64,000 nucleotides of DNA, from positions 124,001-188,000 of the forward strand of contig NZ_KB904680.1 in assembly GCF_000380165.1 (NCBI RefSeq), written 5' to 3'. Made by a program: the position numbers and the translations under genes. This document shows positions 26,954-36,978 of the stretch, piece by piece (positions within the stretch are counted from its first letter, which is position 1; each line of letters begins with the position of its first letter). Under the pieces are notes generated by a model that worked only from the letters and a program-made list of their open reading frames with translations, did not search any database and had not been told where the DNA came from. This DNA comes from Wenjunlia vitaminophila DSM 41686. Lineage in GTDB: Bacteria; Actinomycetota; Actinomycetes; Streptomycetales; Streptomycetaceae.

Positions 26954-27916
26954 ATGAGACGCACCATCGGATCCCGCACCGCCGTACTCGCCGGCGTGCT
27001 CCTGGCGGTGGCCGCCGTGGCCGCGACGGCCGTCCCCGCCGCGGGCGGGGCACCCACCTCCGGGGACGAACCCCTGGCCAGGGCGGTGACCCAGCTCGAC
27101 CGGGCGACGCGGTGGACCCTGGCAGAACGGATCAGGCTGGACTTCCCGACCCACCACCCGCAGGGCCTCACCCGGGTCGGGGACCGGCTGTTCCTGTCCA
27201 GCGTGGAGGTGATCGAGCCGCCGGTGAAGTACCCCGAGCCGGTGGACGGCCACGACCGGTCACCGGGCAGGGGCCGCGGCCACGTCTTCGTCCTCGACCT
27301 GGAGGGCCGCCTGCTCCAGGACATCGTCCTCGGCGAGGGCCACGCCTACCACCCCGGTGGCATCGACTCCGACGGCACGTCGCTGTGGGTGCCGGTCGCG
27401 GAGTACCGGCAGTACAGCGCGTCGATCATCTACCGCATCGACCTGCGCACCCTGACGGCGCACCGGGAGTTCGAGGTCCCCGACCACGTCGGCGGCATCG
27501 TCCCCGACCCCAGGACGGGAAAGCTGCACGGGGTGACCTGGGGGTCGCGCGAGTTCTACACCTGGTCCCGCAGCGGCAGGCAACTGGAGCACACCCGCAA
27601 CCCCAGCCACTTCGTGGACTACCAGGACTGCGCCTACACCGAGCGTGGGCTGATGCTGTGCACGGGCGTCACCAACTTCCGCAGCGCGAGCGGCGCCGCG
27701 TTCGAACTCGGCGGCATCGCCCTGCTCGACCTGGCGACCAGGTCCGTGCGGCACGAGGTCCCGATCCAGCTCTGGTCCTCCGCCGGGCACGTCGCCACCC
27801 GCAACCCGGTGCACCTCGAGACCGACGGCGGCACCCTGCGGATGTGGGCGGCCCCGGACGACGGTGAGGAGGTGTCCGGCACCGAACTGCTGGTCTACCA
27901 GGCCGTGGTCGGCTGA
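26954..27916 (+). CDS. Secreted DUF6454 family protein
   Basis: A protein of 320 residues; ATG 26954 follows AAGGACCAG. A Sec signal peptide covers residues 1-34 (AVLAGVLLAVAAVAATAVPA). The mature protein contains DFPTHHPQGLTRVGDRLFLS, SLWVPVAEYRQYSASIIYRI and NPSHFVDYQDCAYTERGLML, a beta-propeller-like repeat pattern found in DUF6454 proteins. Conserved histidines (THHPQG, GEGHAYHPGG) and the HFVDYQDC segment suggest a metal or substrate pocket on one face. No biochemical function is known to me. A hairpin terminator follows 36 bases after the stop. Confidence 0.72.
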   Translation: MRRTIGSRTAVLAGVLLAVAAVAATAVPAAGGAPTSGDEPLARAVTQLDRATRWTLAERIRLDFPTHHPQGLTRVGDRLFLSSVEVIEPPVKYPEPVDGHDRSPGRGRGHVFVLDLEGRLLQDIVLGEGHAYHPGGIDSDGTSLWVPVAEYRQYSASIIYRIDLRTLTAHREFEVPDHVGGIVPDPRTGKLHGVTWGSREFYTWSRSGRQLEHTRNPSHFVDYQDCAYTERGLMLCTGVTNFRSASGAAFELGGIALLDLATRSVRHEVPIQLWSSAGHVATRNPVHLETDGGTLRMWAAPDDGEEVSGTELLVYQAVVG

Positions 27917-27952
27917 GGCCGGGGTGGGGGGCGACCGGCCCGGCGGCCCCGA

Positions 27953-27973
27953 CCCGGCGGCCGGGCCGCCGGG
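27953..27973. terminator. Terminator between convergent DUF6454 and lipoprotein genes
   Basis: A perfect 9-bp stem with a 3-base loop: cccggcggc, cgg, gccgccggg. Confidence 0.65.
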
Positions 27974-27974
27974 C

Positions 27975-28010
27975 GGAGCAGCAGGAGGGGCAGGAGCAGC
28001 AGGAGGGGCG
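27975..28010. repeat. 18-bp tandem repeat, two copies
   Basis: The unit ggagcagcaggaggggca (the last base differs in copy 2) follows the hairpin directly in the convergent intergenic region. Confidence 0.7.
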
Positions 28011-28063
28011 GGGACGGGCGCCCCGTCGCCGCTGGCACCCGCCCGCCTGTGCGGGCAGAACGC

Positions 28064-28954
28064 CTAGGACTGGCCGGCGCCGCCCATCATCTCGCTCATG
28101 TCCAGGGTCTCCGCGGCCGGCGGGGCCTCGACCACGACCGGCTTGTTCATCTCGAGGAAGGTGATGGTGACGTCCATCGGGCCCTCCTTGGCGTCGGCCC
28201 GGGTGCGGAACTGCTTGGTGTGTCCGCTCTCGTCGATCCACATGTCCATGGTGAGGACGTCCACGCCGAGCTTCTCGTACTCCTCGAGCTTGCTCTCCCG
28301 GCGCTCACGGACCTCGGCGTCCTGGCCGTCCAGGCTCTTCCGGAGGGCGTCCATGGTGATCGTGCCGGTGTAGTGGGTGGTCTTCACCCCGTCAACCCTC
28401 TCCGCGCCGACCTCCTTCACGTCGTCGGCCTCGGTCATGAAGTTGGACTCCTCGGCCGGGTTCTCGTTCGTCTGGCCGCCCAGCTCGTCCAGCGGGTTCT
28501 GGCCGCCCGCCTCCTCCATGGCGGCCATGTCGAACTTCAGCCACTGCGCGCCCGTCTCGCTGGCGGCCTCCTCGCCGCCGCTCATGTACATCGCGCCGTC
28601 GACGAGCCGTATCTCGACCTCGCCGCTGCCCTCCGTCGTCCCGTCGTCCACCTTCATCTTCATCTGCATGGCCGGGGGGTCCATGGCCATCGAGGACTGG
28701 CCCTCGAGGGTCCCGGTGCCCGGGACCTCGCCGCTCATCCGGAAGGTCAACGAGGTGATCTGCTCGTTGTGCTGCGCGGCCTTCTTGATGGCCGCCGCGG
28801 GCGCCACCGCCGCCGGCCGGGGAGCCGAACTCCGGGTCGCGGAGTCCCTGGGCTTGGACTCGGACTCGGAGGAGGAGTCCGAGCAGGAGGCAGCGCCGAA
28901 CAGCGCGGCAGCCAGCAGGACACCAGTGACACTGGCTCGGGCGTGCGGTTTCAC
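28064..28954 (-). CDS. Exported lipoprotein, LppX/LolA-like fold predicted
   Basis: The GTG at 28954 follows GGAGAG, giving 296 residues. A lipobox is present at residues 18-24 (LFGAASC), followed by a serine/acidic tether. The mature part shows the alternating strands of LppX/LprG-type lipid carriers: ITSLTFRMSGEVPGTGTLEG, MQMKMKVDDGTTEGSGEVEI, VDGVKTTHYTGTITMDALRK and LDVDVLTMDMWIDE-like GVDVLTMDMWIDESGHTKQF. It is unusually rich in methionine. It is likely anchored to the outer face of the membrane. Ligand unknown; LolA-like folds commonly bind lipids. Confidence 0.75.
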   Translation of the reverse strand: MKPHARASVTGVLLAAALFGAASCSDSSSESESKPRDSATRSSAPRPAAVAPAAAIKKAAQHNEQITSLTFRMSGEVPGTGTLEGQSSMAMDPPAMQMKMKVDDGTTEGSGEVEIRLVDGAMYMSGGEEAASETGAQWLKFDMAAMEEAGGQNPLDELGGQTNENPAEESNFMTEADDVKEVGAERVDGVKTTHYTGTITMDALRKSLDGQDAEVRERRESKLEEYEKLGVDVLTMDMWIDESGHTKQFRTRADAKEGPMDVTITFLEMNKPVVVEAPPAAETLDMSEMMGGAGQS

Positions 28955-29246
28955 GGCTCTCTCCAATGGAACGTACGAGCGATATTGGGCGGGATGCGAC
29001 AGTACTCCACGGCGGCCCCCTCCTGGACCGGGGGCCGGTCCCCGGGTGCCGTGCGCCCGTCCTCGAAGGATCGTCCGACTCCGGCCGTTACGGCTCGGCC
29101 CAGGACTCGTTGCTGGGGGTAGGTCCACTCATCCGTTCGAAGCGAGAAGGTATGACGCACACTCAACAGCGACCGGCGCCGAGGAGCCGGGCACACCGAC
29201 GACGGTTCCGCGGCGCCACCCACGAGGGCGTCCGGGGAGGCGCCCG

Positions 29247-29792
29247 GTGACCTCGATCCACACGGTGCCGTCGCCCGCCGACGGCGACACCGTCCACCCG
29301 GGCCCGGACCCGGACCTCGCGCGGTACCTGGCCCGGCACCCGGCGCCCGCGGCGGCCGTCGACGCCCTGATCCGCGACGAGCAGGGCCGCCTGCTGATCG
29401 TCGATCCCTCGTACAAGGCGGGCTGGGACGTGCCGGGCGGCATGCTCGACGACGAGGAGCTGCACGTCGGTCTCTGCCGGGAGCTGGAGGAGGAACTCCA
29501 GGTCAGCAACGTCCGCGTCGGCCGGCTGCTCGCCGTGGACAGCATCCCCCGGAGCGTCTACGGCCGCTCGCTGATCGCCTGTGTCTTCGCGGTGCGCCTC
29601 GCGGAGCCCGTGGCGGCGGAGCACCTGGTCCTGCAGGCGGACGAGATCCGTGCCGCCGCCTACCTCCCCGAGGCCGAGGCGCTGGCCCGCCTGCCGGGCG
29701 GGCTGCGCCGCCGTGTCGCCGCGGCGGTGGACGCCGAACGCGGCGCCCACACCGCCTACCTCTGCGACGGGCGCCCGCTGAACGCCGGCTGA
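29247..29792 (+). CDS. Nudix hydrolase
   Basis: A protein of 181 residues from GTG 29247, preceded by GGGGAGG. The Nudix box GGMLDDEELHVGLCRELEEE lies near residues 70-90; it fits Gx5Ex7REUxEE, with the last glycine replaced by Gln (ELQV). The catalytic glutamates are intact, so hydrolysis of a nucleoside diphosphate derivative is expected. The substrate is not predictable. It converges on the hydrogenase operon end (hypE stops at 29845). Confidence 0.85.
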   Translation: MTSIHTVPSPADGDTVHPGPDPDLARYLARHPAPAAAVDALIRDEQGRLLIVDPSYKAGWDVPGGMLDDEELHVGLCRELEEELQVSNVRVGRLLAVDSIPRSVYGRSLIACVFAVRLAEPVAAEHLVLQADEIRAAAYLPEAEALARLPGGLRRRVAAAVDAERGAHTAYLCDGRPLNAG

Positions 29793-29844
29793 CCACGCCG
29801 GGCCCACCGGGGCCGCCGGCCACGCGGCCCCCACCGGCGCCCCC

Positions 29845-30885
29845 TCAGCAGATGCGCGGCAGTTGCTCCCCCAGCGGCAGGTCCACGATCCGGCGGGCCC
29901 CCACCAGGGTGCGCAGGACGACCCGCCCCGGGGGCCCCTCGGTCACCTCCCCGATGCGGACCGCGTGCGCGCCCTCGGGCAGCGAACGCATCAGCCGCAG
30001 GGCCCGCGCCGCGGAGTCCCGGCCGACGAAGGCGACCAGGCAGCCCTCGTTGGCCACGTGCAGGGGGTCGAGGCCCAGGAGGTCGCAGGCGGCGGCCACC
30101 GGCGCCGGGACGGGGAGGACCCGTTCGTCGATCTCCACCTGGACCCGTGAGTCGCGGGCGATCTCGTTGAGGGAGGCGGCCAGACCGCCCCGGGTGGGAT
30201 CGCGCAGGGCGTGGACGTCCGCCCCCAGCGGGGCGAGCTCCCGGACCAGGCGGTGCAGCGGTCGGGTGTCGGAGACGACGTCGGAGACGAACCCGAGGTT
30301 CTCCCGCACGCTGAGCACCGCCGTGCCGTGTGCGCCGATGGGACCGCTGAGCAGGACGGCGTCACCGGGGCGGGCGTGGGCCGCGGACGGGCTCAGGCCG
30401 GCGACCCGGCGGCCGACGCCGGTGGTGGTGATGAACAGCTTGTCGGCCTGCCCACGGTTGACGACCTTGGTGTCGCCGGCCACCACCGGGACCCCGGCGT
30501 CCCGGGCCGCCGCGCCGAGCGAGGCCAGCACCGCCCCGAGCTCGGAGAGCCGCAGCCCCTCCTCCACGACCAGCGCGACGGTCAGGGCCAACGGCTGGGC
30601 CCCGCGCATCGCGAGGTCGTTGACGGTGCCGTGGACGGCCAGGGCGCCGATGTCACCGCCCGGGAAGAACAGCGGACTGACCACGAACCCGTCCGTCGTC
30701 AGCACCAGGCCGTCGTCCCCCGGCAGGACCGCGGCGTCCTCCAGCGGGCCCGTCGCCGTGGTGCTTCCGGGGGTGAGCGCGGGCAGCACCAGGGTGTCCA
30801 GGAGCTCGGCGGACAGCCTCCCCCCGGCCCCGTGGCCGAGCAGCACCCGGTCGTCCTCCACGTGCGGCAGCGGGCACCCGATCAC
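29845..30885 (-). CDS. hypE: [NiFe]-hydrogenase maturation protein HypE
   Basis: A protein of 346 residues; GTG 30885 overlaps the hypD stop (GTGA). AIRS/PurM-like domains carry [15 protein letters not shown] near the start, [12 protein letters not shown] and [20 protein letters not shown]. The protein ends in PRIC, the C-terminal cysteine that receives a carbamoyl group from HypF and is dehydrated to thiocyanate, the source of the Fe cyanide ligands of the active site. It is the last gene of the operon. Confidence 0.95.
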   Translation of the reverse strand: MIGCPLPHVEDDRVLLGHGAGGRLSAELLDTLVLPALTPGSTTATGPLEDAAVLPGDDGLVLTTDGFVVSPLFFPGGDIGALAVHGTVNDLAMRGAQPLALTVALVVEEGLRLSELGAVLASLGAAARDAGVPVVAGDTKVVNRGQADKLFITTTGVGRRVAGLSPSAAHARPGDAVLLSGPIGAHGTAVLSVRENLGFVSDVVSDTRPLHRLVRELAPLGADVHALRDPTRGGLAASLNEIARDSRVQVEIDERVLPVPAPVAAACDLLGLDPLHVANEGCLVAFVGRDSAARALRLMRSLPEGAHAVRIGEVTEGPPGRVVLRTLVGARRIVDLPLGEQLPRIC

Positions 30886-31991
30886 ACCGGGCTCCCGGTG
30901 GCGGCGGCCGTGCGGCCAGCGGCGTGGAAGGCGGCGCAGGTGCCCTCCGACGACACCATGGGCGCGCCGAGCGGGGTGCGCGGGGTGCAGCGCGTCCCGT
31001 ACGCCGAGCAGTCGGTGGGCAGTCGGGTGCCGGTGAGGATGGCGCCGGCGATGCAGTCCGGGTGCTCCCGGGGGCGCAGGGCGCCGACGTCGTACCGCAG
31101 CGCGGCGTCGAACCCGGCGAACTCCTCGGCCAGCCGCAGCCCGCTCGACGGCAACGGGCCGAGCCCCCGCCACACCTGGTCGGCGACGCGGAAGACCCGG
31201 CTCACGGCGGTCTGCGCCTCGGTGTTCCCCTCCCGGCGGACGGCGCGGGCGTACTGGTTCTCGACCTCTGCGCGGCCCTGTTCGAGTTGGCGCACCGCCA
31301 TGTGGATGCCCTCCAGGAGGTCCAGGGGTTCGAAGCCGGTGACGACGATCGGCACGCGGTACCGGCGGGCGATCGGTTCGTAGGCGGTCCAGCCCATCAC
31401 CGCGCAGACGTGCCCGGCCGCGAGGAACGCCTGGACCCCGCAGTCGGGGGACTCCAGCAGCGTCGTCATCGCCGGTGGCACCAGGACGTGGCTGACCAGC
31501 AGGCTGAAGTTGCGCAGCCCCAGGCGGGAGGCGTGCAGCACGGCCATGGCGTTGGCCGGTGCGGTGGTCTCGAAGCCGACGGCGAGGAACACCACCTCGC
31601 GGTCGGGCTCCGCCCTGGCGATCTCCACCGCGTCCATCGGCGAGTAGACCACCCGCACGTCGGCACCGCGGGCCCGGGCCGAGAGCAGGTCGGTGGAGGA
31701 ACCGGGGACGCGCAGCATGTCGCCGAAGCTGGTGAACACCACCCCCGGTCGGGCGGCGATGTCCATGGCCCGGTCGAGGGTCTCCAGCGGGGTCACGCAC
31801 ACCGGGCAGCCGGGGCCGTGCACCATGCGGATGCCGGCCGGCAGCAGCTCGTCGATGCCCTGGCGGACCAGGGTGTGGGTCTGGCCGCCGCACACCTCCA
31901 TGATCTGCCAGGGCCGGGTGGCGATGGCCGCCGTCCTGGCCAGCAGTCGCCGGGCGAGGACGGGGTCCCGGTACTCGTCGGGGATGCGCAC
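30882..31991 (-). CDS. hypD: [NiFe]-hydrogenase maturation protein HypD
   Basis: A protein of 369 residues. The motifs [33 protein letters not shown] and [16 protein letters not shown] are those of the HypC-HypD scaffold on which Fe(CN)2CO is assembled, and C-terminal cysteines that can hold the [4Fe-4S] cluster follow ([21 protein letters not shown]). It sits between the large-subunit and hypE genes. The gap from the large-subunit stop to this start is 18 bases, the only clear break in a chain of overlaps. Confidence 0.95.
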   Translation of the reverse strand: MRIPDEYRDPVLARRLLARTAAIATRPWQIMEVCGGQTHTLVRQGIDELLPAGIRMVHGPGCPVCVTPLETLDRAMDIAARPGVVFTSFGDMLRVPGSSTDLLSARARGADVRVVYSPMDAVEIARAEPDREVVFLAVGFETTAPANAMAVLHASRLGLRNFSLLVSHVLVPPAMTTLLESPDCGVQAFLAAGHVCAVMGWTAYEPIARRYRVPIVVTGFEPLDLLEGIHMAVRQLEQGRAEVENQYARAVRREGNTEAQTAVSRVFRVADQVWRGLGPLPSSGLRLAEEFAGFDAALRYDVGALRPREHPDCIAGAILTGTRLPTDCSAYGTRCTPRTPLGAPMVSSEGTCAAFHAAGRTAAATGSPV

Positions 31992-32009
31992 CGATGGTTC
32001 CTTCCGGTC

Positions 32010-33380
32010 TTAGTGACGTTCCACGGTGAGGTCGAGGAAGTGGGCCGAGCAGGAGATGCACGGGTCGTGGTTGCGGATGGCGCGCTCGCAGAGGTGACGG
32101 AGCTGTTCGTCGTCGGGCTCCGGGCCGGTGTCCATGCGGGACTGCGCCACCCGCCGCAGGTGTTCCTCGATGGCCGCCTGGTTCTGGGCCGTCGGCGGGA
32201 TGAGGCTGGCCTCGGTGACGGTGCCATCGGCGTCCAGGTCGTACCGGTGGTAGAGCAGGCCCCGGGGTGCCTCGGTCGCCCCGTGCCCCCTGCCGGGGCG
32301 CGCCGGCACCGGCACGGCGGGGGCCGGCGGGGGTTCGTAGGCGTCGATGACCCGCAGGGCCTCGTCGATCGCGTAGACCACCTCCACGGCGCGCACCAGG
32401 ATGCTGCGGAACGGGTTGCGGCAGACGGTGCCGGCGCGGGGGTCGCCGAGTCCGCCGGCGAGGGCCGCCTCGACGGCGAGCGGGGAGAGCCAGCGCCCGC
32501 TGACGGCGTAGCGGGCGAGGGGGCCGGTCAGGTGGCGGTGGCCGTCGAGCGAGGAGTACAGCGCTGTGGAGTGGGGGAGCTGGCGTTCGACGACGTGGCG
32601 TTCGAAATCGCGGACGGGGAAGGTGCTGGTGGGCAGTGCCCGGGTGCTGGAGGCGGGGAGCCGGGCCGAACGGGGTGCGGGCATCACGGTGGGCGTGCCG
32701 GCCTCGATGGCGTAGCGACCGGGTTCGGCCAGGGCCAGGAGGTGGTCGTCGCAGCCGGCGTCGGGGAAGTCGAAACCCGCCGCCCAGGTGACGGTGTGCA
32801 GGGCGTCGTCCAGGGCCCGGCGCAGCCGCTCGGCGAGGGGGGCGAGCTCGGCGCGGGTGGGGGTGCGGTGGAAGCCGCCGAGCTGGACGTTGACCGGGTG
32901 GATCGAGCGCCCGCCGAGCAGCGCCACGATGGCGTTCCCGGCCTGTTTGACCCGCAGTCCGCGTTCGACGTCGGCGCGGTGGTCCCGGGCCATGGTGATC
33001 GCGTCCGGGTAGCCGAGGAAGTCGGGGGCGTGCAGCAGGTGGATGTGGAGGGTCTGGCTCTCGATCCACTCCCCGCAGTACAGCAGCCGGCGCAGCGCGG
33101 CGAGCTGGCCGGTGACCGCGACCTCGCAGGCGTCCTCCACCGCCCGGCAGGCGCTGAGCTGGTACGCCACCGGGCAGATCCCGCACACCCGTGAGGTGAT
33201 GTCCGGGGGTTCGCGGTGGGTGCGGCCGCGCAGGAACGCCTCGAAGAACCGCGGCGGCTCGTAGATGCGCAGCCGTGCCTCGGTGACCCGCCCCTGTTCG
33301 ACCCGCAGCCGCAGTTCGCCCTCCCCCTCGACGCGGGACAGGGCGCCGACGTGGACCGTCCGGGTACCTCGGTGGGTCAC
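32010..33380 (-). CDS. [NiFe] hydrogenase large (alpha) subunit, group 3b-like
   Basis: A protein of 456 residues; GTG 33380 overlaps the small-subunit stop. Both active-site motifs are intact: L1 [20 protein letters not shown] near residue 60 and L2 DPCISCSAH near the end, with the nickel-binding cysteine pairs. Nine residues (FLDLTVERH) follow the histidine and would be removed by the endopeptidase encoded at 39342. The length and L1/L2 forms agree with soluble bidirectional NADP-linked group 3b enzymes (sulfhydrogenase alpha). The partner subunits beta, gamma and delta are all in the same operon. There is no Tat signal or membrane anchor, so it is cytoplasmic. Confidence 0.9.
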   Translation of the reverse strand: MTHRGTRTVHVGALSRVEGEGELRLRVEQGRVTEARLRIYEPPRFFEAFLRGRTHREPPDITSRVCGICPVAYQLSACRAVEDACEVAVTGQLAALRRLLYCGEWIESQTLHIHLLHAPDFLGYPDAITMARDHRADVERGLRVKQAGNAIVALLGGRSIHPVNVQLGGFHRTPTRAELAPLAERLRRALDDALHTVTWAAGFDFPDAGCDDHLLALAEPGRYAIEAGTPTVMPAPRSARLPASSTRALPTSTFPVRDFERHVVERQLPHSTALYSSLDGHRHLTGPLARYAVSGRWLSPLAVEAALAGGLGDPRAGTVCRNPFRSILVRAVEVVYAIDEALRVIDAYEPPPAPAVPVPARPGRGHGATEAPRGLLYHRYDLDADGTVTEASLIPPTAQNQAAIEEHLRRVAQSRMDTGPEPDDEQLRHLCERAIRNHDPCISCSAHFLDLTVERH

Positions 33381-34255
33381 TCGTCCTCCCACCGGTGTCG
33401 CGGTGCGGCACCGTCCTGTCCTGGTCCGGGCTCCCCGGTCGCGTCCCGTTGCCCGGCCTCCGGCGGCCGTTCGGCCTCCGCGAGTGCCGAGGAGGCCGCG
33501 GCGAACTCGGGGGCGGCCGTGTTGAAGGTGCGCAGCACCCGGACCACGTCGAGTCCTGACATGCCGTCCCGGCGCAGGAGGGGGACGAACGCCGGGAGGT
33601 TGGTGGAGCCCGAGGGGCCGAAGCAGCCGTAGCACCCCCGCCCGTAGGCGGGGCAGAGCGCGCCGCACCCGTCGTGGGTGACCGGCCCCAGGCACGGGAC
33701 GCCCTTGGCTACCGGCAGGCAGACCGTGCCGCGCCGCTTGCAGGGGAAGCAGACGCTGTGGTCGGAGATGTCGGGGCGCCGGCCGGCGAGGTGGGCGGTG
33801 ATCACCTCGAGGAGCTGTCCGCGGTCGACGGGGCAGCCGCGCAGCTCGAAGTCCACCGGCACGTTCAGGGAGATCGCCGTGGAGTCGGCGAGGGTCTCGA
33901 CGTACTCGGGGCTGGCGTAGACGGCGGCGCGGAACTCCGCGACGTCGGCGAAGTTCCGCAGCGCCTGGATGCCCCCGGCGGTGGCGCACGCGCCGATGGT
34001 GACGAGGTACCGGGAGACGTCCCTGATGTGCCTGATCCGTTCGGCGTCCGCGGGGGTGGTGATGGAACCGTCCACCAGGGACAGGTCGTAGGGGCCGGGT
34101 CCCGCGGCGCTCGTCGCCTCCAGGAAGTACGAGATCCGCACCTGGTCGGCGAGCGGGAGCAGCTCGTCCTCGCAGTCCAGGAGCGTCAACTGGCAGCCGT
34201 CGCAGGAGGCGAACTTCCACACGGCCATCGTCGGTCGTCGGTCCACGCCGCTCAC
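33377..34255 (-). CDS. [NiFe] hydrogenase small (delta) subunit, group 3b-like
   Basis: The GTG at 34255 overlaps the gamma-subunit stop by 4 bases, giving 292 residues (ATG 34228 is an alternative). The proximal-cluster motif [14 protein letters not shown] is at residues about 16-29 and GACATAGG near 100. A cysteine-rich segment near residues 175-220 ([27 protein letters not shown]) supplies the other [4Fe-4S] clusters. It has no signal peptide, consistent with a cytoplasmic enzyme. It passes electrons between the NiFe site and the Fe-S/flavin subunits. The C-terminal 40 residues are disordered. Confidence 0.9.
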   Translation of the reverse strand: MSGVDRRPTMAVWKFASCDGCQLTLLDCEDELLPLADQVRISYFLEATSAAGPGPYDLSLVDGSITTPADAERIRHIRDVSRYLVTIGACATAGGIQALRNFADVAEFRAAVYASPEYVETLADSTAISLNVPVDFELRGCPVDRGQLLEVITAHLAGRRPDISDHSVCFPCKRRGTVCLPVAKGVPCLGPVTHDGCGALCPAYGRGCYGCFGPSGSTNLPAFVPLLRRDGMSGLDVVRVLRTFNTAAPEFAAASSALAEAERPPEAGQRDATGEPGPGQDGAAPRHRWEDE

Positions 34256-35061
34256 AGCTCCCTCACGGCCAGGAGCGCCTCGGCGCGGTCCCAGGCGACC
34301 ACCGGGCCGTCCCGGCACAGCAGCAGGGGGCCGAGCTGGCACTGGCCGCAGTGCCCGGTGCCGCAGCGCATGGTGCGTTCCAGGGAGAGGAAGACCCGGG
34401 AGGCGGGGACGCCGCGGTGGACCAGGTCCCGGGCGGTGGCCCGCATCATCACCTCGGGGCCGCACAGGTACGCCGTCGTGTTCCGCGGCTGGTACGGCAC
34501 GCGGTCGAGGAGGGTGGTCACCACGCCGACGTTCCCGGTCCACCCCGGTTCCGGCCGGTCCACGGTGACCGCCACCGGCGCCCGTTGGGCCCAGGTGTCG
34601 CACTGGTCCCGGTAGAGCAGGTCGGCGGGGGTGCGGGCGCCGACGACCAGGGCGACGCCGCGGTGGTCCCGCGGTTCGTCGAGCGCGCGCAGCAGCAACG
34701 GCCGCAACGGGGCGAGGCCCACGCCGCCCGCCACGAGCAGCAGGTCGCCTCCCCTGGCCGCGGCCAGGTCCCAGGGGGTGCCGAAGGGGCCGCGGACCCC
34801 CACGTGGTGTCCGGGGCGCAGCCCGGCCAGCGCCGAGGTGACCGGGCCGACGGCGCGCACGGTGTGCGTCAGGCCGGTCCCGGACGGGGTGGTGCCGCTG
34901 AGGGACAGCGGGACCTCGCCGCGGGGGAAGGCGTAGACCATCGCGAACTGGCCGGGCCGGAACGCCGGCAGTGGGTCGCCGACCGGCTCGAGGGTGAGGG
35001 TGACGGTGTCGGCGGTCTCGCGGTCCCGCCCGACGACCTGGTAGGGCTGGGGGACGTTCAC
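34252..35061 (-). CDS. Hydrogenase gamma subunit, FAD/NAD(P)-binding diaphorase
   Basis: A protein of 269 residues; GTG 35061 overlaps the previous stop. A ferredoxin-reductase fold is visible: a flavin-binding barrel ([20 protein letters not shown]), an NAD(P) domain ([35 protein letters not shown]) and a C-terminal [2Fe-2S] motif ([19 protein letters not shown]). This is the sulfhydrogenase/dihydroorotate dehydrogenase B electron-transfer type. It couples H2 oxidation to NAD(P)+ reduction or the reverse. Confidence 0.9.
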   Translation of the reverse strand: MNVPQPYQVVGRDRETADTVTLTLEPVGDPLPAFRPGQFAMVYAFPRGEVPLSLSGTTPSGTGLTHTVRAVGPVTSALAGLRPGHHVGVRGPFGTPWDLAAARGGDLLLVAGGVGLAPLRPLLLRALDEPRDHRGVALVVGARTPADLLYRDQCDTWAQRAPVAVTVDRPEPGWTGNVGVVTTLLDRVPYQPRNTTAYLCGPEVMMRATARDLVHRGVPASRVFLSLERTMRCGTGHCGQCQLGPLLLCRDGPVVAWDRAEALLAVREL

Positions 35062-35513
35062 CGGCCGCCTCCGCGGGGCGGCCCGTAGAGGTCGAGCAGC
35101 CGGGCCCGGGCGCCCCTGAGCCGGCGCCCGATGACGGAGCCGACGGCGCAGGTGAGCGCGTGTCCGAAGTCGGGGTCGCGGGCGCAGCGGTCCCGCACGG
35201 CCGCGGCGTCGAACTGGCGGGCGGTGACGGGGCTGAGGGTGCGGGCGCCGAGGTGCCAGCGGTACGGCGGGAACAGCCACGACCAGCCCACCAGGTCGCC
35301 GGGGCCCAGGGTCTCGACGATCGGCGGTGACTGCCCGGGGACGTGCACGTCCAACGCGACGGAGCCCTCCTCCGCGATCCAGAACCGCTCCGCCAGCTCC
35401 CCCTCGTCGAAGATCCGGGCGCCGCTGGGGAAGCGCACCGTTTCGGCGAGTGCCAGGAGCTGGCCGCGCTGCGGCTCGGTGAGGCCGGTCAGGAAGCCGG
35501 CGCTGGTCGTCAC
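35058..35513 (-). CDS. Stand-alone cyclic-nucleotide-binding-like (CRP/FNR effector) domain protein
   Basis: A protein of 151 residues with overlaps at both ends. It contains one cNMP-binding beta barrel ([40 protein letters not shown]) but no helix-turn-helix, so it is not a transcription factor. The phosphate-binding cassette reads [14 protein letters not shown] rather than the GExALL/RAA form of true cAMP binders, so the ligand may differ. I recall genes of this type in other actinobacterial group 3b hydrogenase operons; that suggests a regulatory or structural subunit of the complex. The function is unproven. Confidence 0.75.
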   Translation of the reverse strand: MTTSAGFLTGLTEPQRGQLLALAETVRFPSGARIFDEGELAERFWIAEEGSVALDVHVPGQSPPIVETLGPGDLVGWSWLFPPYRWHLGARTLSPVTARQFDAAAVRDRCARDPDFGHALTCAVGSVIGRRLRGARARLLDLYGPPRGGGR

Positions 35514-36664
35514 GACGCCCCGGCCCCTTCCGCGTCCCGGCCCGAGGCCTCCGCGTGCAGGGCGTGCGCCTCCTCGGTGATGTCGATGGCGACGGGACAC
35601 CACACGATGCACCGGCCGCAGCCCACGCAGCCCGAGCTGCCGAACTGGTCGTGCCAGGTGCCGATCTTGTGGGTGAGCCACTGGCGGTACCTGCTCAGGC
35701 CGCTGCGCCGCACCGTCCCGCCGTGCATGTGGGTGAAGTCCAGGTCGTAGCAGACGTCCCAGCGCCGCCACCGCTCGGCGTGCTCCCCGGTGAGGTCGGT
35801 GACGTCCTCGGTGGTGGTGCAGTAGCAGGTCGGGCAGACCATGGTGCAGTTGCCGCAGGTGAGGCAGCGTGCGGCGACGTCGTTCCAGCGCTCGGCCTCG
35901 AGGGTGTCGCGCATCAGGTCCCGCAGGTCCACCGGGGGCATGGTCCGCCCCATGCGCCCGGCGGCCCGGGTGACGGCCTCCTCGGCCCGGGCGACGGTGG
36001 TGGGGTCGGCGGGCCGCACGGGGAGTTCCGCCAGGACCTCGGCCCCCGCCTCGCTGCCGGCGCGCACCCAGAACCGGTGGCCCCGTTCGTCGTCCACCTC
36101 GGTCAACGCCAGGTCGTGGCCCCCGTGCACAGCCGGTCCCGTGCCCATGGAGACGCAGAAGCAGGTGGCTCCGGGCTCGACGCACTCCACCACCACCAGG
36201 AACGCCCCGGTGCGCCTGCGCCGGTACGCCTCGTCCCGGTGCGGGCCGCCGACCAGCACCCGGTCCTGCACCGCGATGGCGCTCAGGTCACAGGGGCGGA
36301 CACCCAGGAAGGCGTACGCCGGTGGCCGGTCCACCTCCTCGCGCACCGTCAGGGTGCCGTCGGGGCCGCGGTCGGCGGTCCACTGCCGCACCCGCTCCGG
36401 GTGCAGGTACTTCTTCCAGGACTGCGGACCGGCGCTGTGCGCGAACGCCATCCGGTCCGACCTGCGACGCAACCGGTAGCGTCCGGCCTCCACCTCCACG
36501 CCCCAGCCGAACGGCAGCTCACTGGCCGACGTCAGTTCCGCCAGCACGATCGCGTCGTCACGCACCGTCGGTCCCACCACGGTGCGCCCGCGCCGGACCA
36601 GCGCCTGGCGCAGCGCCTCCAGGCCGTCCGGTCCCATCACGGCCTGCCGCGTCGGCTCCGTCAT
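35510..36664 (-). CDS. Hydrogenase beta subunit, 4Fe-4S dicluster protein
   Basis: A protein of 384 residues; the ATG overlaps the hypC stop (ATGA) and the stop overlaps the next GTG. The N-terminal two thirds (AFLGVRPCDLSAIAVQDRVL, ATCFCVSMGTGP) match the sulfhydrogenase beta/anaerobic sulfite reductase A family. Two C-x2-C-x2-C-x3-C ferredoxin motifs follow: CLTCGNCTMVCP near residue 265 and CVGCGRCIVWCP near residue 345. It links the gamma flavoprotein to the delta-alpha hydrogenase core. Confidence 0.88.
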   Translation of the reverse strand: MTEPTRQAVMGPDGLEALRQALVRRGRTVVGPTVRDDAIVLAELTSASELPFGWGVEVEAGRYRLRRRSDRMAFAHSAGPQSWKKYLHPERVRQWTADRGPDGTLTVREEVDRPPAYAFLGVRPCDLSAIAVQDRVLVGGPHRDEAYRRRRTGAFLVVVECVEPGATCFCVSMGTGPAVHGGHDLALTEVDDERGHRFWVRAGSEAGAEVLAELPVRPADPTTVARAEEAVTRAAGRMGRTMPPVDLRDLMRDTLEAERWNDVAARCLTCGNCTMVCPTCYCTTTEDVTDLTGEHAERWRRWDVCYDLDFTHMHGGTVRRSGLSRYRQWLTHKIGTWHDQFGSSGCVGCGRCIVWCPVAIDITEEAHALHAEASGRDAEGAGAS

Positions 36665-36978
36665 GGCCGGCCCGCCCCCCGTCGGGGTTGTGCGGGTCCC
36701 TCGTGTGCCCGCTGGTCCGACGGCGGCAGCGGCTCGCCGAGCTCGCCCTCCACCACGTCTCCCATCGCGCGCAGCACCTCGAGGGTGCGCCGGGCCTCGG
36801 CCTCGTGCACCGTGGTGATGGCGAAGCCGACGTGGACGATCACGTAGTCACCGCTGGCCGCCGTGGGCGTGTACGTGAGGCACGCCTCACGGCGCAGCCC
36901 GCCGAAGTCGATCGTTCCCATGCGCAGGCCCTCGTCCTGGTGGACGTCGATCACGCGCCCCGGGATGCCCAGGCACAC
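36661..36978 (-). CDS. hypC: [NiFe]-hydrogenase maturation chaperone HypC
   Basis: A protein of 105 residues from GTG 36978. It begins MCLGIPGRV, with the essential Cys2 that holds the Fe(CN)2CO unit, and contains GDYVIVHVGFAITTVHEAEA, as in all HypC/HupF proteins. About 25 extra C-terminal residues are proline/arginine-rich. It abuts hypF and overlaps the beta-subunit gene. Confidence 0.95.
   Translation of the reverse strand: MCLGIPGRVIDVHQDEGLRMGTIDFGGLRREACLTYTPTAASGDYVIVHVGFAITTVHEAEARRTLEVLRAMGDVVEGELGEPLPPSDQRAHEGPAQPRRGAGRP

Noticed and set aside
29845-33411. One continuous 1,188-codon minus frame from the large-subunit region to hypE, suggesting a giant fusion
   Set aside because: Only its last 347 codons are hypE. 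The upstream part is out of frame with hypD and the large subunit, both of which have clear starts, stops and motifs.
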